Assembly (NCBI GenBank): GCA_958430865.1
Contig: CAUDNR010000490.1
Coordinates: 1-30,603, forward strand
DNA length: 30,603 nucleotides
Direction: 5' to 3'
Origin: Entrophospora sp. SA101
Taxonomy: Eukaryota; Glomeromycota; Glomeromycetes; Entrophosporales; Entrophosporaceae
Shown here: positions 10,138 to 21,402 of the stretch, piece by piece
Layout of the letters: each line of letters opens with the position of its first letter
Position numbering within the stretch: the stretch's first letter is position 1
Translations under genes and position numbers: made by a program
Notes under the pieces: generated by a model
Told to the model about the DNA's origin: nothing
What the model saw: only the letters and a program-made list of their open reading frames with translations
The model's database searches: none

Positions 10138-10736
10138 AAATTCTACCTATTTGTTTTATTCGTTTTATTCATTCTATTCGAATAAAACTTTTCAATATAA
10201 TTCGAATACTCAAATTCATAATGAATAAAACAAATAATTTGAACCATTAAAGGCGAGATATTATAATAACAATAGTAAATAATAGTAATAATAATAACGA
10301 TAGTAGTAGTAATAATAATACCGGCAAGCTTAGTATTAGTACCATCTGAAAAGGTTTTTCATCAACTGGGATTTATTAAGTTCTTAGCTGGCTAAGGTTT
10401 TATATCAGCTAACATTACTAGTTGTAGAGACAATACATGTATTTAAATAATCGTTTTGGCAATACTTAAATTTTAAAAAATAAGATTCTGCGTAAAAGTA
10501 TAATTTATTATGACGCGTTTTTGTTTTACGCTATTATACTGTATATATTATTACTACATTAAATATTAATTGTATATAGAATATATAATGATAATAAATA
10601 AAGTATTTTATCTCCGAAACAAATATTGTCCGTTATTATTATAGAGAGAATCCGGTATAGAAAATTGTACTACTACTACATTAAGTCATGTGGAATAAAA
10701 AAATTTTTTAAAAAACAGTAATTTAGGATTTTTTTA
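10138..10736. other. Low-complexity intergenic region
   Basis: Contains small imperfect inverted repeats of TTTTATTCGTTTTATTC type (about 10145-10230) and a trinucleotide-rich tract of AAT/AGT units (about 10262-10320). No gene was seen. Confidence 0.5.
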
Positions 10737-10960
10737 ATTTTCTTTTTGACATTTTTTAACAACTTCAATTCCTCATTTGTAAATTCTTTAAACTGTTGTT
10801 CAAACAAACAAGTTTACTTTTTCAATAGCCAATAAAGCATCTTGACTTGAAATAGGATATGTCTCTTCGATGTCTTTTTCATCTTGATTTTCTTCATTAA
10901 AATTCGACATAGAAATTATTTCTTCATTCAGCAAATCATCATCATCAACATTTTTTCCAT
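10737..10960 (-). pseudogene. Pogo/Tigger (CENP-B-like) transposase C-terminal remnant
   Basis: Read on the minus strand, an Asp/Glu-rich stretch (DDLLNEEI, NEENQDEKDIEE) leads to YPISSQDALLAIEKVNLF, then after a stop or frameshift EQQFKEFTNEELKLL. An acidic tail followed by an S/T-x-EALxALE-like helix and LFxEQQ is the usual C-terminal end of fungal pogo-like transposases. The DDE core is not present here, so this is only a tail fragment. The assignment rests on motif memory. Confidence 0.5.
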
Positions 10961-11279
10961 TTCATCAATACTTTTAGTTTCATTAAATCATATCTTATGT
11001 CATTTATTTCAAATGATTGTTTGGATTTTTATAGACAACATTTTTTTATTTTGCGATTACAGATAATAGTAATTTTATTTAATATTAATTATAATTTAAA
11101 TTTTGAGATATCTGCATTTTATTTCAGATCACGTGAATCCGTGTTGATTTATATTAATATGTAAGTCATATGAAGTGATTGTCAGATTTATACAATCTGT
11201 TATCTCTTAAACCGTATAAGTTACAAATTTGTGACTATTATTAATAAATAAGACTTTTGGCATGTGAATACGGTTTATA

Positions 11280-11388
11280 GTTGACTCTGGATATAGCGAA
11301 TCAAAATCGCCATGATCGAATTTTTATAATAAATCTGTTTATAACGAATCCGAACTCACTTTTTGAAGTTTCATATAACGAATTTTCA
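11280..11388. mobile_element. Possible pogo-like element terminus
   Basis: GTTGACTCTGGATATAGCGAATC is followed by two more ATAACGAAT-type motifs (about 11341 and 11375). Such repeated motifs occur at the ends of pogo/Tigger elements. There is no partner end in the window; the DNA to its right runs into the assembly gap. Confidence 0.35.
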
Positions 11389-11464
11389 CATGAGCACGTG
11401 TAATATCATGTGTAACATAATGCCAAATAAACATTTAGGATATCAAAAAAACGTAACCTTCAAT

Positions 11465-11508
11465 TACAGTCAGGGAGATTTCCAAATTTGGAATTTCCAA
11501 ATACTGTA
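11465..11508. mobile_element. Short TIR-family relic, bounded by TA
   Basis: TACAGTCAGGGAGATTTCC and the following bases match the terminal repeat of the element at 19085-20507. Only 44 bp separate it from an inverted CTGTA, so it is either a solo end or an extreme internal-deletion derivative of the same family. Confidence 0.55.
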
Positions 11509-11649
11509 ATGATTAACATTCTAGATTCATTGTGTAATTCTAAAAAAGAATCAAAACAAAAAATGATTGGCTAAATTTATGCAGATCCTTTCATATATAA
11601 ATTAAAATAATGCATACCCGTTGAGTTTTAAATTACATACAATATATGA

Positions 11650-11659
11650 NNNNNNNNNN
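11650..11659. other. Assembly gap (10 N)
   Basis: Ten N bases. The sequence resuming at 11660 is identical to 48 onward at the start of the window, so the downstream contig begins inside the duplicated transposase pseudogene. Bases 1-47 are probably the kind of sequence missing next to the gap. Confidence 0.98.
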
Positions 11660-12662
11660 ACATGGACTAAGGTAATAGATTTTACTTACTTGTTGATCTA
11701 AATGTGGTACATGAACATTTTGGGCTCAATCATAACCATAATGTGCAATAGCATCAATGCTGCAATATTGTGTTTTACCTTTTGAATAATTCGATTAACT
11801 AATTTTCTTTGTTCTTCTGCTAATTTGTTATTTTTATTATAATAGTTTCTTTCTAGTTTAGCCTTGGACAGATGTTCTTTAAATTTTTTGAGCAAAACTT
11901 TAGCTTCTCCCTCTTGACAAACATTATAATATAAACCATCTCAAAATGTTGTCAAGTATCACACAGGTCAGTCCTTGGACTCATGATTTGAATTTCTGGT
12001 GACAATTTATGTCATAACTTTCTGAAAGCATCATATTTTAAAAATTTCAATTTGTTATCTTCTTCCAGACCAACTAGAAAATCCCTGTGTACTGATTTAT
12101 AACTCATTTCTGCTGGTAAAAATATAACTGATTGAGTTATTCTATTGTTACTTCTTCCTGGACTTGGTAATCCATGAACTTCTGCATAATTTTCTAGAAA
12201 ATTCTTTACAATTTCAGCAACATTTTTATCAACCATCATCTTTGTTTTCCATTGAGGCATCCTTTTAATATTACCATGAACTCTTGGTAGAAGACCATTG
12301 TTTATCAGATGATTTCTGATATTTTCAAAATAAGTCCTACTGATTCCCAACATATTGAGATAAGTTTGTTGACAAAGGAGTGTATTGTGATCCCAATGGT
12401 AGAAAGTTCTTTTATTAGATATGGTTTTCTTTTTAAGGCGTCTACTAGTACTTATTGATCCACCATCCATTGCCTTAAGTTGGGCCATTAAGAATATGTC
12501 TTGTTCTACTTTAGAAAGAGCTTGAAAAGATTCCCTTAATTCTGCAAATTGTTCCTTGGGAATTCTTGAAGAGCATCCACAACCACAGCCTTTTTCTAAA
12601 AAATCAATGGCCTTTTGATATTCATTAGAACCATTATATTTATTATTAATTTTCATATACAC
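11660..12662 (-). pseudogene. DDE transposase-like pseudogene, copy 2 with 5' end
   Basis: The minus-strand ORF 12662-12012 (216 codons) gives the N-terminal part missing from copy 1. It includes a Cys cluster (EKGCGCGCSSR), FYHWDHNTLLCQQTYLNMLG and a helix-turn-helix-like region, then NFLENYAEVHGLPSPGR. After AFRKL the frame meets TGA where Trp is expected, then a second TGA after DLCDT where Cys is expected, then shifts frame into the piece at 11895-11698. No catalytic core remains complete in the window because the contig ends at the gap. The ORF is continuous across 12277/12278, the point where copy 1 breaks. Confidence 0.62.
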
Positions 12663-14040
12663 TTATCCCTATACATATATATTATTTTATAATTTTATGT
12701 TCACTTTGTAGTTTTTTATAATTGTTTTAAAGTTGAAGGAAAGTATATGAATGGAATTAAACTTAGATGAATCAATGTAATAGTTTTAGGTAAATGATTT
12801 AAAAGATATGATTGCTCAATAACTTGTGAAGAGAAATTGGAAAATTTGGTCAACCTCCCCATGAAAAATAATTATGGCCTAGATTTAAATTGGCTTATCA
12901 TCATTAATAATCAAAATGAGAAAAGACAACTTAAAAAGCAAACAATAAATGAAATAATAACAAGTTAATAAAAAATTGACTACCTTTACCAATGAATTTT
13001 TCCACACATTGTTGATCATAAACAGAAAATGTTATTATTGCTTTAACAAATCATGTGTAGTGATTTATATTTTGTTTACTTTTTATAGATGTAAAATTTA
13101 CTTAATTTATTTGAGATAATCAATTAAATATCTTCTGAATAGATTATAACAATAAGGTTAATTATAATTTATTTATATTTTTATTATTTATATTATTATG
13201 TATTTTTAACATAAAAAGGATTATCCTCTAAGAAATAAAGGTAATTTGTATTTTTACAATAATTAAAGTACCTGTTCAAAAATACTTATAATTTATCTTG
13301 TTGAAAAGTAATTCTTACAAATGTATAAAAATTATATTTTTCAAAATAATCAATTTTTGAAACTTAAAAATTAATTTGATAATGATAATTACATTAAGGT
13401 AAATAACTTGAATTGTAAAATGCAAACTACAAGAGCAAAGAAAAATGGAACTCCATATTAGCACAAAAGAATTTTAAATTACATACAAACCTATCCCCTT
13501 AAATAAGATTTCAAAAGCGTACCAATGGATTCAAATAATTGCTTGATTAACCTTGGGACATGTAATGGTGTGATTGTTCCAGCCTTGGATCACTCTGGCA
13601 ATTTTTTTATCTTGTATTTTTTTCGATATGATTAATTATATATCTTGGTTAAAATAAAAAATAAAATAAACACAATATTGCTACTTAATACTTTCCTCAT
13701 GTGTGAATTCCTTTGTCTCCATATTCATCACAATGATTATTCAATACATTTGATATCATCATTGACATAACAAACAATTGCATCACCCAGGTAGTAACAA
13801 TACCAAGGCCATGCAAAAATGAAACTTTTAATAATGCATGTCTACCCAGATCTCTGAGGTAAACAAAATAAATTATTTTTCCTGATTATCAATCATGGTT
13901 CCTTATGAATAATAAATCTGATGTTGATCACAGGTGTCAGATTTAATAAAAATTTCCTATCACAAATGCGCAATTGCAAGTCTTTCATATCCATGGAATT
14001 TTCTTTTCCATGGATGAAAAAATTGTCAACACATTAGAAG
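12663..14040. other. AT-rich intergenic region, nothing identified
   Basis: No convincing coding region on either strand. Composition is typical of the non-coding DNA in this window. It is present only in version 2 of the locus. Confidence 0.5.
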
Positions 14041-14930
14041 GCTTTCATGTAGTGGACAAAACATTCCCTATCTTTCCCACAGACCAGGCATGGCTGTCAC
14101 AACCATATGGGCATTGATCACTGATGAAGATTTGCATTTGGGTTATACTTCTCTAGAATAAAGTTGAAGTTGGCACCTGCAACTGGTTCAAAATTCTGCA
14201 ATGTGGAAGGTTGCAACCTGGGTTGCTGTTTTGGATTCAGAGTCTTGAGTCCTGTGCTGCTGTCTTGTTGGTGGCATGCCTACTCACCAACAACCCTACC
14301 CCCATTTAAATAATAAATTCAATTGGTCAAATAAAAATCAAAGAGAAACAGATAATTTATAAAAATGATTAATTTATATATAACATACCAAACAAAATCT
14401 GAACCATTTTATAACTTTTTTCTTGTTGGCCACATAGATGTATATAATCATGCGATAATTTTAATCTATACCCCTACTCTAAATTATAAAATTGGTTAGT
14501 ATCTGAGAAATAGAGAATTTAGGAAAGTGATTATACAAAACAAACACTATTTTACAACTTTCCTCTTATCATCAGAGCCCAAATGCAATTTCAGGGCCAC
14601 AAACCCTGCTCTGAATTGTAACCTCCTGTGGTTGAAACACTTAATATTCCTCCAGAGTTGCGACATGATCACAGTGCCATCCTTAGAGGTAGGATTGTTG
14701 CAGACAACTTCTCGGCCAACATGCCAGCAGCCTTCTCTGGTCTGGGAAGATTAGTGAAAGTGTCATTGACGATTGGTGCAGACTTGGTGAACTCCAGGGC
14801 CATGCTACCACCCCCCTGGAATTCAGTTGCATCATTGTATCTTCGGGGGATGAAGTCAGATTAGCCTTGTGTACAAAAGGAAGATGAGAGAATGACTGTA
14901 AAGAGTTCAAGGTAGCATGCATGCTTCAAT
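14041..14930. other. Two GC-richer islands of unknown origin
   Basis: Segments at about 14041-14310 and 14570-14930 are clearly richer in G and C than the surrounding DNA. Several overlapping frames of 75-80 codons are open in the second segment on both strands, but none shows a recognisable motif and no frame is clearly favoured. They may be decayed exons or fragments of a foreign or mobile sequence. Confidence 0.4.
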
Positions 14931-15374
14931 GTTTGCAAATTTCCGATAATCAAATGTTGCATATTTGAATTGTTTCTTTTTCAACAGCGTGCTGCCTTGA
15001 CATCTTCTTGTAATTATAATAATATTAATAATATTATTATTAATGATTACGAAAGGCAAAATATTATCAATGAAAATCTTGTAATTACCCAGCAAGATCT
15101 GCTCCGCGTCTTGATTCAAATTAAAATGTTTAAATGACATAAATATATATCAATACAAAAAATAGTACCTCTATTATTAACACGTTTTCTTTAGGAGAAC
15201 CAAACCAAACCAAACAACACTCACGTTTTGTCATCTTGGACTCTGCCAAAAAATAAATTGTTTTTCCAAGAAAAAAAAAATCAATTCACGTCTGTCCTAC
15301 CAAAAAAAACCAATAGGATAAATAATTGGTGTACGCGTCGATCAATCATAAACTTTTTTTCTTTTAAAAAAAAT
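14931..15374. other. Upstream region of the nuclease-like gene
   Basis: An AT hairpin-like tract (AATATTAATAATATT, about 15020-15045) is followed by the probable promoter and 5' UTR. ACCAAACCAAACCAAAC repeats lie at about 15199-15215. No specific promoter element can be assigned. Confidence 0.4.
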
Positions 15375-17005
15375 ATGGAATCATCCAAAACAAAAAGAAA
15401 GAGAAGCAAAGGAAAAGAAATTGCTCAAGATAATAATGGGTAAGTGTTTTAAGGGTGGTGGTGGTTATCGCCCGCCACTTGTTGTCGTTACTCTAGTTAT
15501 CATTTTAAAATGTTGTCGAAAGATTTATTTCTTAGTATCAAAACTAATATACGTTGATTTTTAACTTAATAGTAGAACAAAATTAACAGAAATCAAAGTA
15601 ATGTCACAAATAATGAAAGAGGATCAAGTCAAAAAAGTTATAAAAAAAACAAACTCGATCAAAAACTGAATGCAATCAGTGGTAGCTCAATTGTTGACTT
15701 GCCGGAACGTAATAATTCTGCTAGTAGTAGTAAGAGTGGTATTAGTGATAATTATTCGGATGTTAGTGATGACAAAAGAGACTCGAAAGACTCCCGAGGC
15801 TCTAGGTTATTATCTAATTTTAATAATAGTCATAATAGTGGTGGTAATAATGTTGGTGGTGGAAAAACCAATAGTAAATGGTAAGTTTTATCAAAGTTTT
15901 TTTTATTAATTGTATGATCTTGGCTAATGTTTGGTGACTATTATTAAACTTTAATTTCTATCTAGTTTGTTAGATGATTGGTCTGATAAAGAAGATTGGG
16001 AACCACAATCAATTGAAAGATATTTAAAAAATTCTTCCTCTTCAAGTAAAGTAATAAAAGAAAAAAGCCCAACCAAAAGTCAAGTCTATGAGTGTCTCAT
16101 TTCTCAAGTTAATGAAGTTCCTGATAATTTAATGATATCTTTTGTTTCTTATATTTACAATTATTTAATTTAATTACAATATATCTTTTATATTTTTAGA
16201 AAGAAAATAGGATTGCGAAAATTATAAAAGATGCAGTGAATGATGCATTTGCAAGACAAAAGATTGAAGAGATACCAGTATCAAAACTTTCACAAGCAAT
16301 GATCATGAAAATTGAGAGCAAAATTGGTATACGTGAGATAAGGGTTAGTATTAAACAATTTCTGAAACTAAATATTATCTTTTATTTTTTTTACTTATTG
16401 TTTGACTGATTATCTAGATGTTACACGAAGAATTTGATGAACTTTTACCTCGTGATGTTGACAAATTTATTTGGAACATGGACATTGATGAACCCAAGCA
16501 CATGAATGATATTAAAAATTGGTTTCAGGATGCATTGGGACTTCCAAAAAAATTTGTTATAAAAAATATTCACAAAGAAATAACATATGAACGTTATTTG
16601 CAGACAGCAAATGTATTATTAAAAGGCAAAGCAGATTTATCTATTGGTCCTGGTGGTACATCCTGTATCTGGGTTGAGATCAAAAAAGATGTACACCAAG
16701 GTGAAGCTCAAGCAATAGGAGAGCTGTTGATAGCTGATAAAATATTTGCTTTAGGTCCTATGGTTGTGTTAACGGATTGCGTAGAAAGTTGGATTATTTA
16801 TTTTATAATCAAACAAGATGACGAATTTTATATTGCAATTGGTGATATAAATGATCGTGGTGTTGCATTAGCAATAATTAGGACTTTTCTACTTCAAGAA
16901 GAGCAAAAATACAATAATTTAATAAAAGGTGATTTAGCACCAATTATAGTTAAATTACCCACACCTTTTAGAAACAAGGCAAGGTTTAAGGAAACAATAG
17001 TTTGA
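15375..17005 (+). CDS. Protein with C-terminal PD-(D/E)XK nuclease-like domain (Crinkler-type REase-like)
   Basis: My model is 15375-15439, 15590-15880, 15966-16143 (3' end uncertain), 16200-16343 and 16418-17005, all in phase, giving about 421 residues. The N-terminus is basic (KTKRKRSKGKE), followed by an Asn/Ser/Gly-rich low-complexity region and an acidic-aromatic patch (DDWSDKEDWE). The C-terminal domain has the order KADLSIG, then WVEIKK, then GEAQAIGELL. This fits a PD-(D/E)XK core with Asp near residue 299, Glu 313 and Lys 315 of the E-x-K, and a conserved-type Gln near 324. Such restriction-endonuclease-like domains occur in Crinkler-type effectors and in many expanded mycorrhizal fungal proteins; nuclease activity is inferred only. 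There is no signal peptide. The third donor is weak: 16144, 16117 and 16108 are all in phase. The gene lies in the 9.1-kb segment missing from version 1. Confidence 0.78.
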
Positions 17006-18670
17006 AAAGGTATTTGGATTTTTCTTTTCATTAAAAAATCAAATAACAACAGCACATAATCTTCTTGTGTAAATTAAAACTGGCTTCTTCCTTTATGGAA
17101 ATTGTTATAAAATAGGTTTGATTCAAAAATCGGTTTGGTTTATGGACAATTTTTGAAGAATATTAAAATAATGGGCTTTATAACAAAAAAAATGAATACA
17201 ATTACTTGATCAATTTTTATCTATCTTTTGAATATATAGACGGTTTAAAGTTTACCCGAACAATAAATACTTATTATTTATTGGATGGAGTTAGTTGAGA
17301 GTAATTAATTATAAGTTTATTATTAATTGGACTTATCTTCAATATAAGAACAATTAATTTGATATAACAATATTATTTGAAATATTTGTTTTTTTTCTGA
17401 ATAAATTATTTTTATTACTATTGAATTGAGTGCCTAAGGCAATAATATAAAAATGTTATAAATATGTCCCTTAATATTAACATGAACTTTTCAAATAAAA
17501 TAAAGATGCTTTTTATCTGAAAAACAATTGGTTCTTCAAAATGTATTTTATAGCCTGATCCTCTTGTATCTTGAAAAAGAAATTTTTTCAAATCTTGGAG
17601 TCTAAAGTTTATATCTGAACTCCAGCCTCCTATTTGTTATTTGTATTGTCACCAATTAATTTTGGGAGAGCGTGTTTTAATTGATGATAACAAATTTTTA
17701 TTAGTTTATGTGGATCAGAGTGAATAGGCTAATACTAATGAATTAGATTTATTAGCGAATAATTTTGTTTTAGTGATTTGATAAAAATGATTTATTTAAT
17801 TTTGTATTTAGTTGAAACTAATTATTAACTTATTATTAAGTTAATTTGTTACAAAGTTATTCTTCGACTACAGCGAATTCTTGTTCCTTATTATTATATA
17901 CATGTTAAATTATATTAATATGTATCCCAATCTGGGATAATTTTCATTAATTTCTACTAAATAAAGGCCTAATACTAATCATTCGGATAATTAATACAAA
18001 TAAAAATAGGATATTAAAAATAAATAATAGATAAAATAAATAACTAAAAATAATAAATGCATCCAAATAAATAATATAAATAATTTAATATTAAGGGTAG
18101 AGTGTACGTAACACGAATTTTACTATGATAATTTTTTTGGCCGCCGATCATTAAAGTATTATAGTAAATAGTGTAGTCGCATATTAATATAATAATAATA
18201 ATATCAGGATAAATTATTGTTTTATTGAAGGTGAGTGAAGTGGATAACAAGAAGGTAGAATAAGTTCAACAATTAACTATTGTTTGGCATTAGAAAATAT
18301 TTAATATAACATTCTCCTTCCACTTGCTTTCTTTAACATTGACAAAAAATTGACAATGTCGCCCCAATAATAAAATAAATAGGTTATTATTATCATAACA
18401 AATATTTTCCTGCTCCTTCTCATGTTTCCCTATTTAAAATAATTGTGGCATTAATACATCTAACTTTCAATAATAATTAATGAATTGATTGATTATTTGT
18501 AAAAATACCAAGTAAAAAAAAAGGAATTCTGATTTTTGTTTCTAAAGCAAAAAGAAAGATTAATATAATTTCCACGAAAAATATTAATATGTAAAATAGA
18601 AAGATATATTATCTTGTTATTATTTTCTACTACCATCATTCAACTCTCCTAGTTGATAATGTACTTTGGC
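17006..18670. other. AT-rich intergenic region, nothing identified
   Basis: About 1.7 kb of very AT-rich DNA downstream of the nuclease-like gene. Reading frames are short and unconvincing. No repeat shared with other parts of the window was noticed. Confidence 0.5.
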
Positions 18671-18752
18671 TAAGGTTGTGGGCGAAACTCCCCCAGAAAT
18701 CAAACAGAGTTTGTTTAGACAGGTTATACATTAATTGTTTATTAGAGTTTTG
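18671..18752 (+). repeat. Short interspersed repeat, copy 2
   Basis: TAAGGTTGTGGGCGAAACTC onward matches 8771-8850, including the shared ACATTAATTGTTTATTAGAG. A partial second copy of the end motif (ACTAATTGTTCATTAGAG) lies at about 18791-18811, suggesting a degenerate internal duplication. Here it is not part of an ORF. Confidence 0.72.
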
Positions 18753-19084
18753 CATCTGGGGGTTTTGTCAATCATCGTTTTAACAAGGTATATACTAATT
18801 GTTCATTAGAGTTGGAGTTTTCGGCAAGCAACCTTATTGTTGGCAAAGAAAAGTATTTCAAGATTTAATATTTATTATTTATTTAAACTGTTTGTTATAT
18901 ACTCGTTTGTTACAACAAAATTTGTTATTATTATAGGTTTAATAGTAATTTGAGAATTTTTAATAGTAATTTGAAAACTATTTTTGACTTTACATGTTTT
19001 TTTTAAAAGAACCTTTTAACAAGATATAATTTTTTTTATGACCATATGATTGGATACATATTAAAAAAAGATTAAACATCTTAC

Positions 19085-20507
19085 TACAGTCAGGGATCTT
19101 TCCAAATCTGGAATGTGGCTAATACAAAACAATTTCGATAAAAGTAGAATTTATGACGTCATAATTTATATAGAAAAGTTTTTTATTTTGATTTGAACCC
19201 AAATGTGGCACAGCATCAATATTAGTAATTAAAATTGATATTAATATTAAATGACAATTATAAGATGTCAGAGCATTGTCAATGAAAAAACGATTCGATA
19301 ATGAAAATTTCAATATGTATTAATTATCGGAAAAATCCAAACGTTGATGCACACATACGCTGCCTTTGTATGAAAGTTCAATAAACAATTATAAAAATTA
19401 TAAAAATTATGCAAATTTTGATTCTCCAATAATATTATTATTAATACTTCTCCTTAAAGTTCCTTTTGATTTTTGTAATCGTTATTGTTCTCTTCATCCT
19501 GTATTTATTTATTTTTTCTTGAGACGTTTATCATCACATTCCTATTTATTATATAAAAAATATATATTAGTAAAAATTTATTCTCTGAAATGCATTCTAA
19601 TCCATCAACTTTTCCTCATACCTCATTTAAGAGATTGTTATAATCTACACACTCATTTCTGAATTCTTTAATATTAGACCATAATATCGTGGAAATGTTT
19701 CTTTCCTGTAGTATGTTCCCACATAATAATACCAAACCTATAAATATCTGATTCCCATTAATATCGTATGAAAAAATATTATCACTGTGTAATCATGATA
19801 GTGTAATTTTTTTCATGAACTTCCTTTAATCTAATATAATAGTAATAAATAAACAAGTATATATATATAGCGTTAATCATTTTAGTATGTTAATTAAAAA
19901 ATAATAATAATAATAATAATAAATTATTAATGGGTGATTGATTATTTAATCGATTAACCTTTTATTCTTTCTAATTCTGATAAATATGTTGATCTGATGA
20001 GGTACAAGAGATTGTTGAAGAGACGAGTGATCACAGGAGAGTTGGTGTTTGGAAGTTAGATGTCTGCAAAGGTCGAAGGAAATTATTGCTTAAAAATATT
20101 TGATTCTAAGACCTCCATGGAAGAAATGATTTTCTAAAGATCCTATCAATAAAGACAATTCTCAGAAATAGTTAGTAAAATAGTTTATACGTTTTGTTAC
20201 CAAGCTTCCAGATGCATGTTTCCAACGTTGATTAAGTTTTGTTTCGCAACAAATTTGAACTATTGGTAGGTAAATTTCTCTATTTTAAGTAAAAGAACAT
20301 TTTGAGCAAATTCGTGGATTAAGAAAAACGGTGAGTGGATTAAGAAAGTATAAATATAAAAGCACTTATTTCAATTATTATAATGGAAGTTTTTTCAAAG
20401 GTCACAAAGGTCACGTTAAATCATTTGTAACATATAAAACATATAATGAATTGATCGACAAAGTGGCGTATATTACATTTCCAGATTTGGAAAGATCCCT
20501 GACTGTA
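19085..20507. mobile_element. 1.42-kb TIR element with TA target duplication, non-autonomous
   Basis: The left end CAGTCAGGGATCTTTCCAAA (from 19087) and the right end (about 20475-20505) are inverted copies over roughly 30 bp with one indel. Each is flanked by TA, as in Tc1/mariner-type insertions. No transposase motif was seen inside. The interior holds a minus-strand kinase fragment (19674-19810), an AAT microsatellite (about 19898-19922) and an open 3' frame (20331-20513) that reads into the right TIR. A related short relic lies at 11465-11508. Confidence 0.8.
19674..19810 (-). pseudogene. Protein kinase domain fragment
   Basis: On the minus strand, one frame gives LHSDNIFSYDINGNQ, like the catalytic loop (xLHSGNIL) of Rhizophagus-type tyrosine-kinase-like proteins. 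An overlapping frame gives ESDIYRFGIIMWEHTTGKK then HFHD, like subdomain IX (SDIYSFGIIMWE). The activation segment between them, including DFG, has been deleted, and stops follow, so it is inactive. The fragment sits within the TIR element at 19085-20507. Confidence 0.75.
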
Positions 20508-20668
20508 ATATGAATAATATCACTCCGGATTTTCGGGGTTATTGATCAGCGAATTAAGGTCAAATTCGCATTCCGGTGACAGTATGAAGTAATAAATGCT
20601 ATTAAACCAATTTGGATATTTGAATTTGAACAAGTTTTTGAATTCAGATATAACAAACACTTGCTCAC

Positions 20669-20950
20669 CTATGTTAAGTTAGGTAGTAAATTATTTCCCT
20701 TCCAATTTTCTTTTCTTCCTAAATTCTTCATGATTTTGTGGCAAAGTTCTTTACTGGTTATGATTTTTCTTTCTTCTTGGTAAATTTCATAAGTGATCCT
20801 TTCTTTTCTTAGATAAGCTTCCAGTGTTTGAGTGTCATTTATTTTAAAAATATAAGGAGCAATTTTTTCACCTTGTTCCTTCTTCAAAATACTTCTAATG
20901 GTGCTATAATTCTTGGGTTCCATAGTAGAACTGATATAAATGAGTTTCAT
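20669..20950 (-). CDS. Small multicopy ORF family, copy 3 (93 aa)
   Basis: This is an open member of the unrecognised family also at 8539 and 29953. It starts MKLIYISSTMEPKNYSTIR and continues through NDTQTLEAYLRKE and YEIYQEERKI. Its own C-terminus (KELCHKIMKNLGRKE) may be closest to the ancestral one, since copy 1 runs into a repeat and copy 2 is frameshifted. Homology to copy 2 extends upstream of the ATG to about 21118, so promoter and ORF were duplicated together. It could be a complete small gene or a first exon. Function unknown. Confidence 0.6.
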   Translation of the reverse strand: MKLIYISSTMEPKNYSTIRSILKKEQGEKIAPYIFKINDTQTLEAYLRKERITYEIYQEERKIITSKELCHKIMKNLGRKENWKGNNLLPNLT

Positions 20951-21059
20951 CTTAACTATTTTTATACAGGGATAATTCTATATATCACTTAAGGTAACAA
21001 ATTGGACTGTTAAATTATAATTACAATGCAATTGTGATAATAATGACTAAATTTTGATC

Positions 21060-21118
21060 CCTGAAATCCTTGGTAATACCAATGTTCACTTTGTCTGGTT
21101 TTGTTGCAGCATGCCCCA
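21060..21118 (-). repeat. Conserved upstream block of the small ORF family, with empty MITE site
   Basis: On the minus strand GGGGCATGCTGCAACAAAAC leads to GTGAACATTGGTATTACCAA, matching 29660-29710. Here a single ATTACCAA (21070-21077) is followed directly by GGATTTCAGGGATC. This is the unoccupied state of the site that carries the MITE at 29711-29828. Confidence 0.85.
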
Positions 21119-21402
21119 AATAAAATTTAAAATTGATCAATGAATTTTTAACCAATTAAATTAATTAAATTAAAAAAGGAAAATTAAATCTCCCATAATA
21201 CATAAATTTACTTTTCAAAGTTGGTATATAATCCAAATTTCTCATATACAAGTGTTGGTCTGAGTGGCTTCAGACTGTAACTCTGCTTCTGGAGGACAGA
21301 GAAGTGGAATACTACATACGTGGACCAACAGTTCTTAATGCCGCACGTTGAAAGCAGTGTCTCATTTGAACTTGGTGTGAACATTCTGGTTTGAATGTAA
21401 AT

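Noticed and set aside
14180..14305. tRNA-Gln-like motif on the minus strand (GACTCTGAATCC with an A-box-like TGGTGAGTAGG)
   Set aside because: The spacing between the A-box-like and anticodon-like parts is too long, the B-box-like GGTTGCAACC lacks the normal TTCGA core, and no acceptor stem pairs. It could be a SINE relic or chance.
20521..20579. Short fold-back (CCGGATTTTCGG ... CATTCCGG) as a transposon end pair
   Set aside because: The arms are only 8-10 bp with mismatches, there is no target duplication and no second copy in the window.
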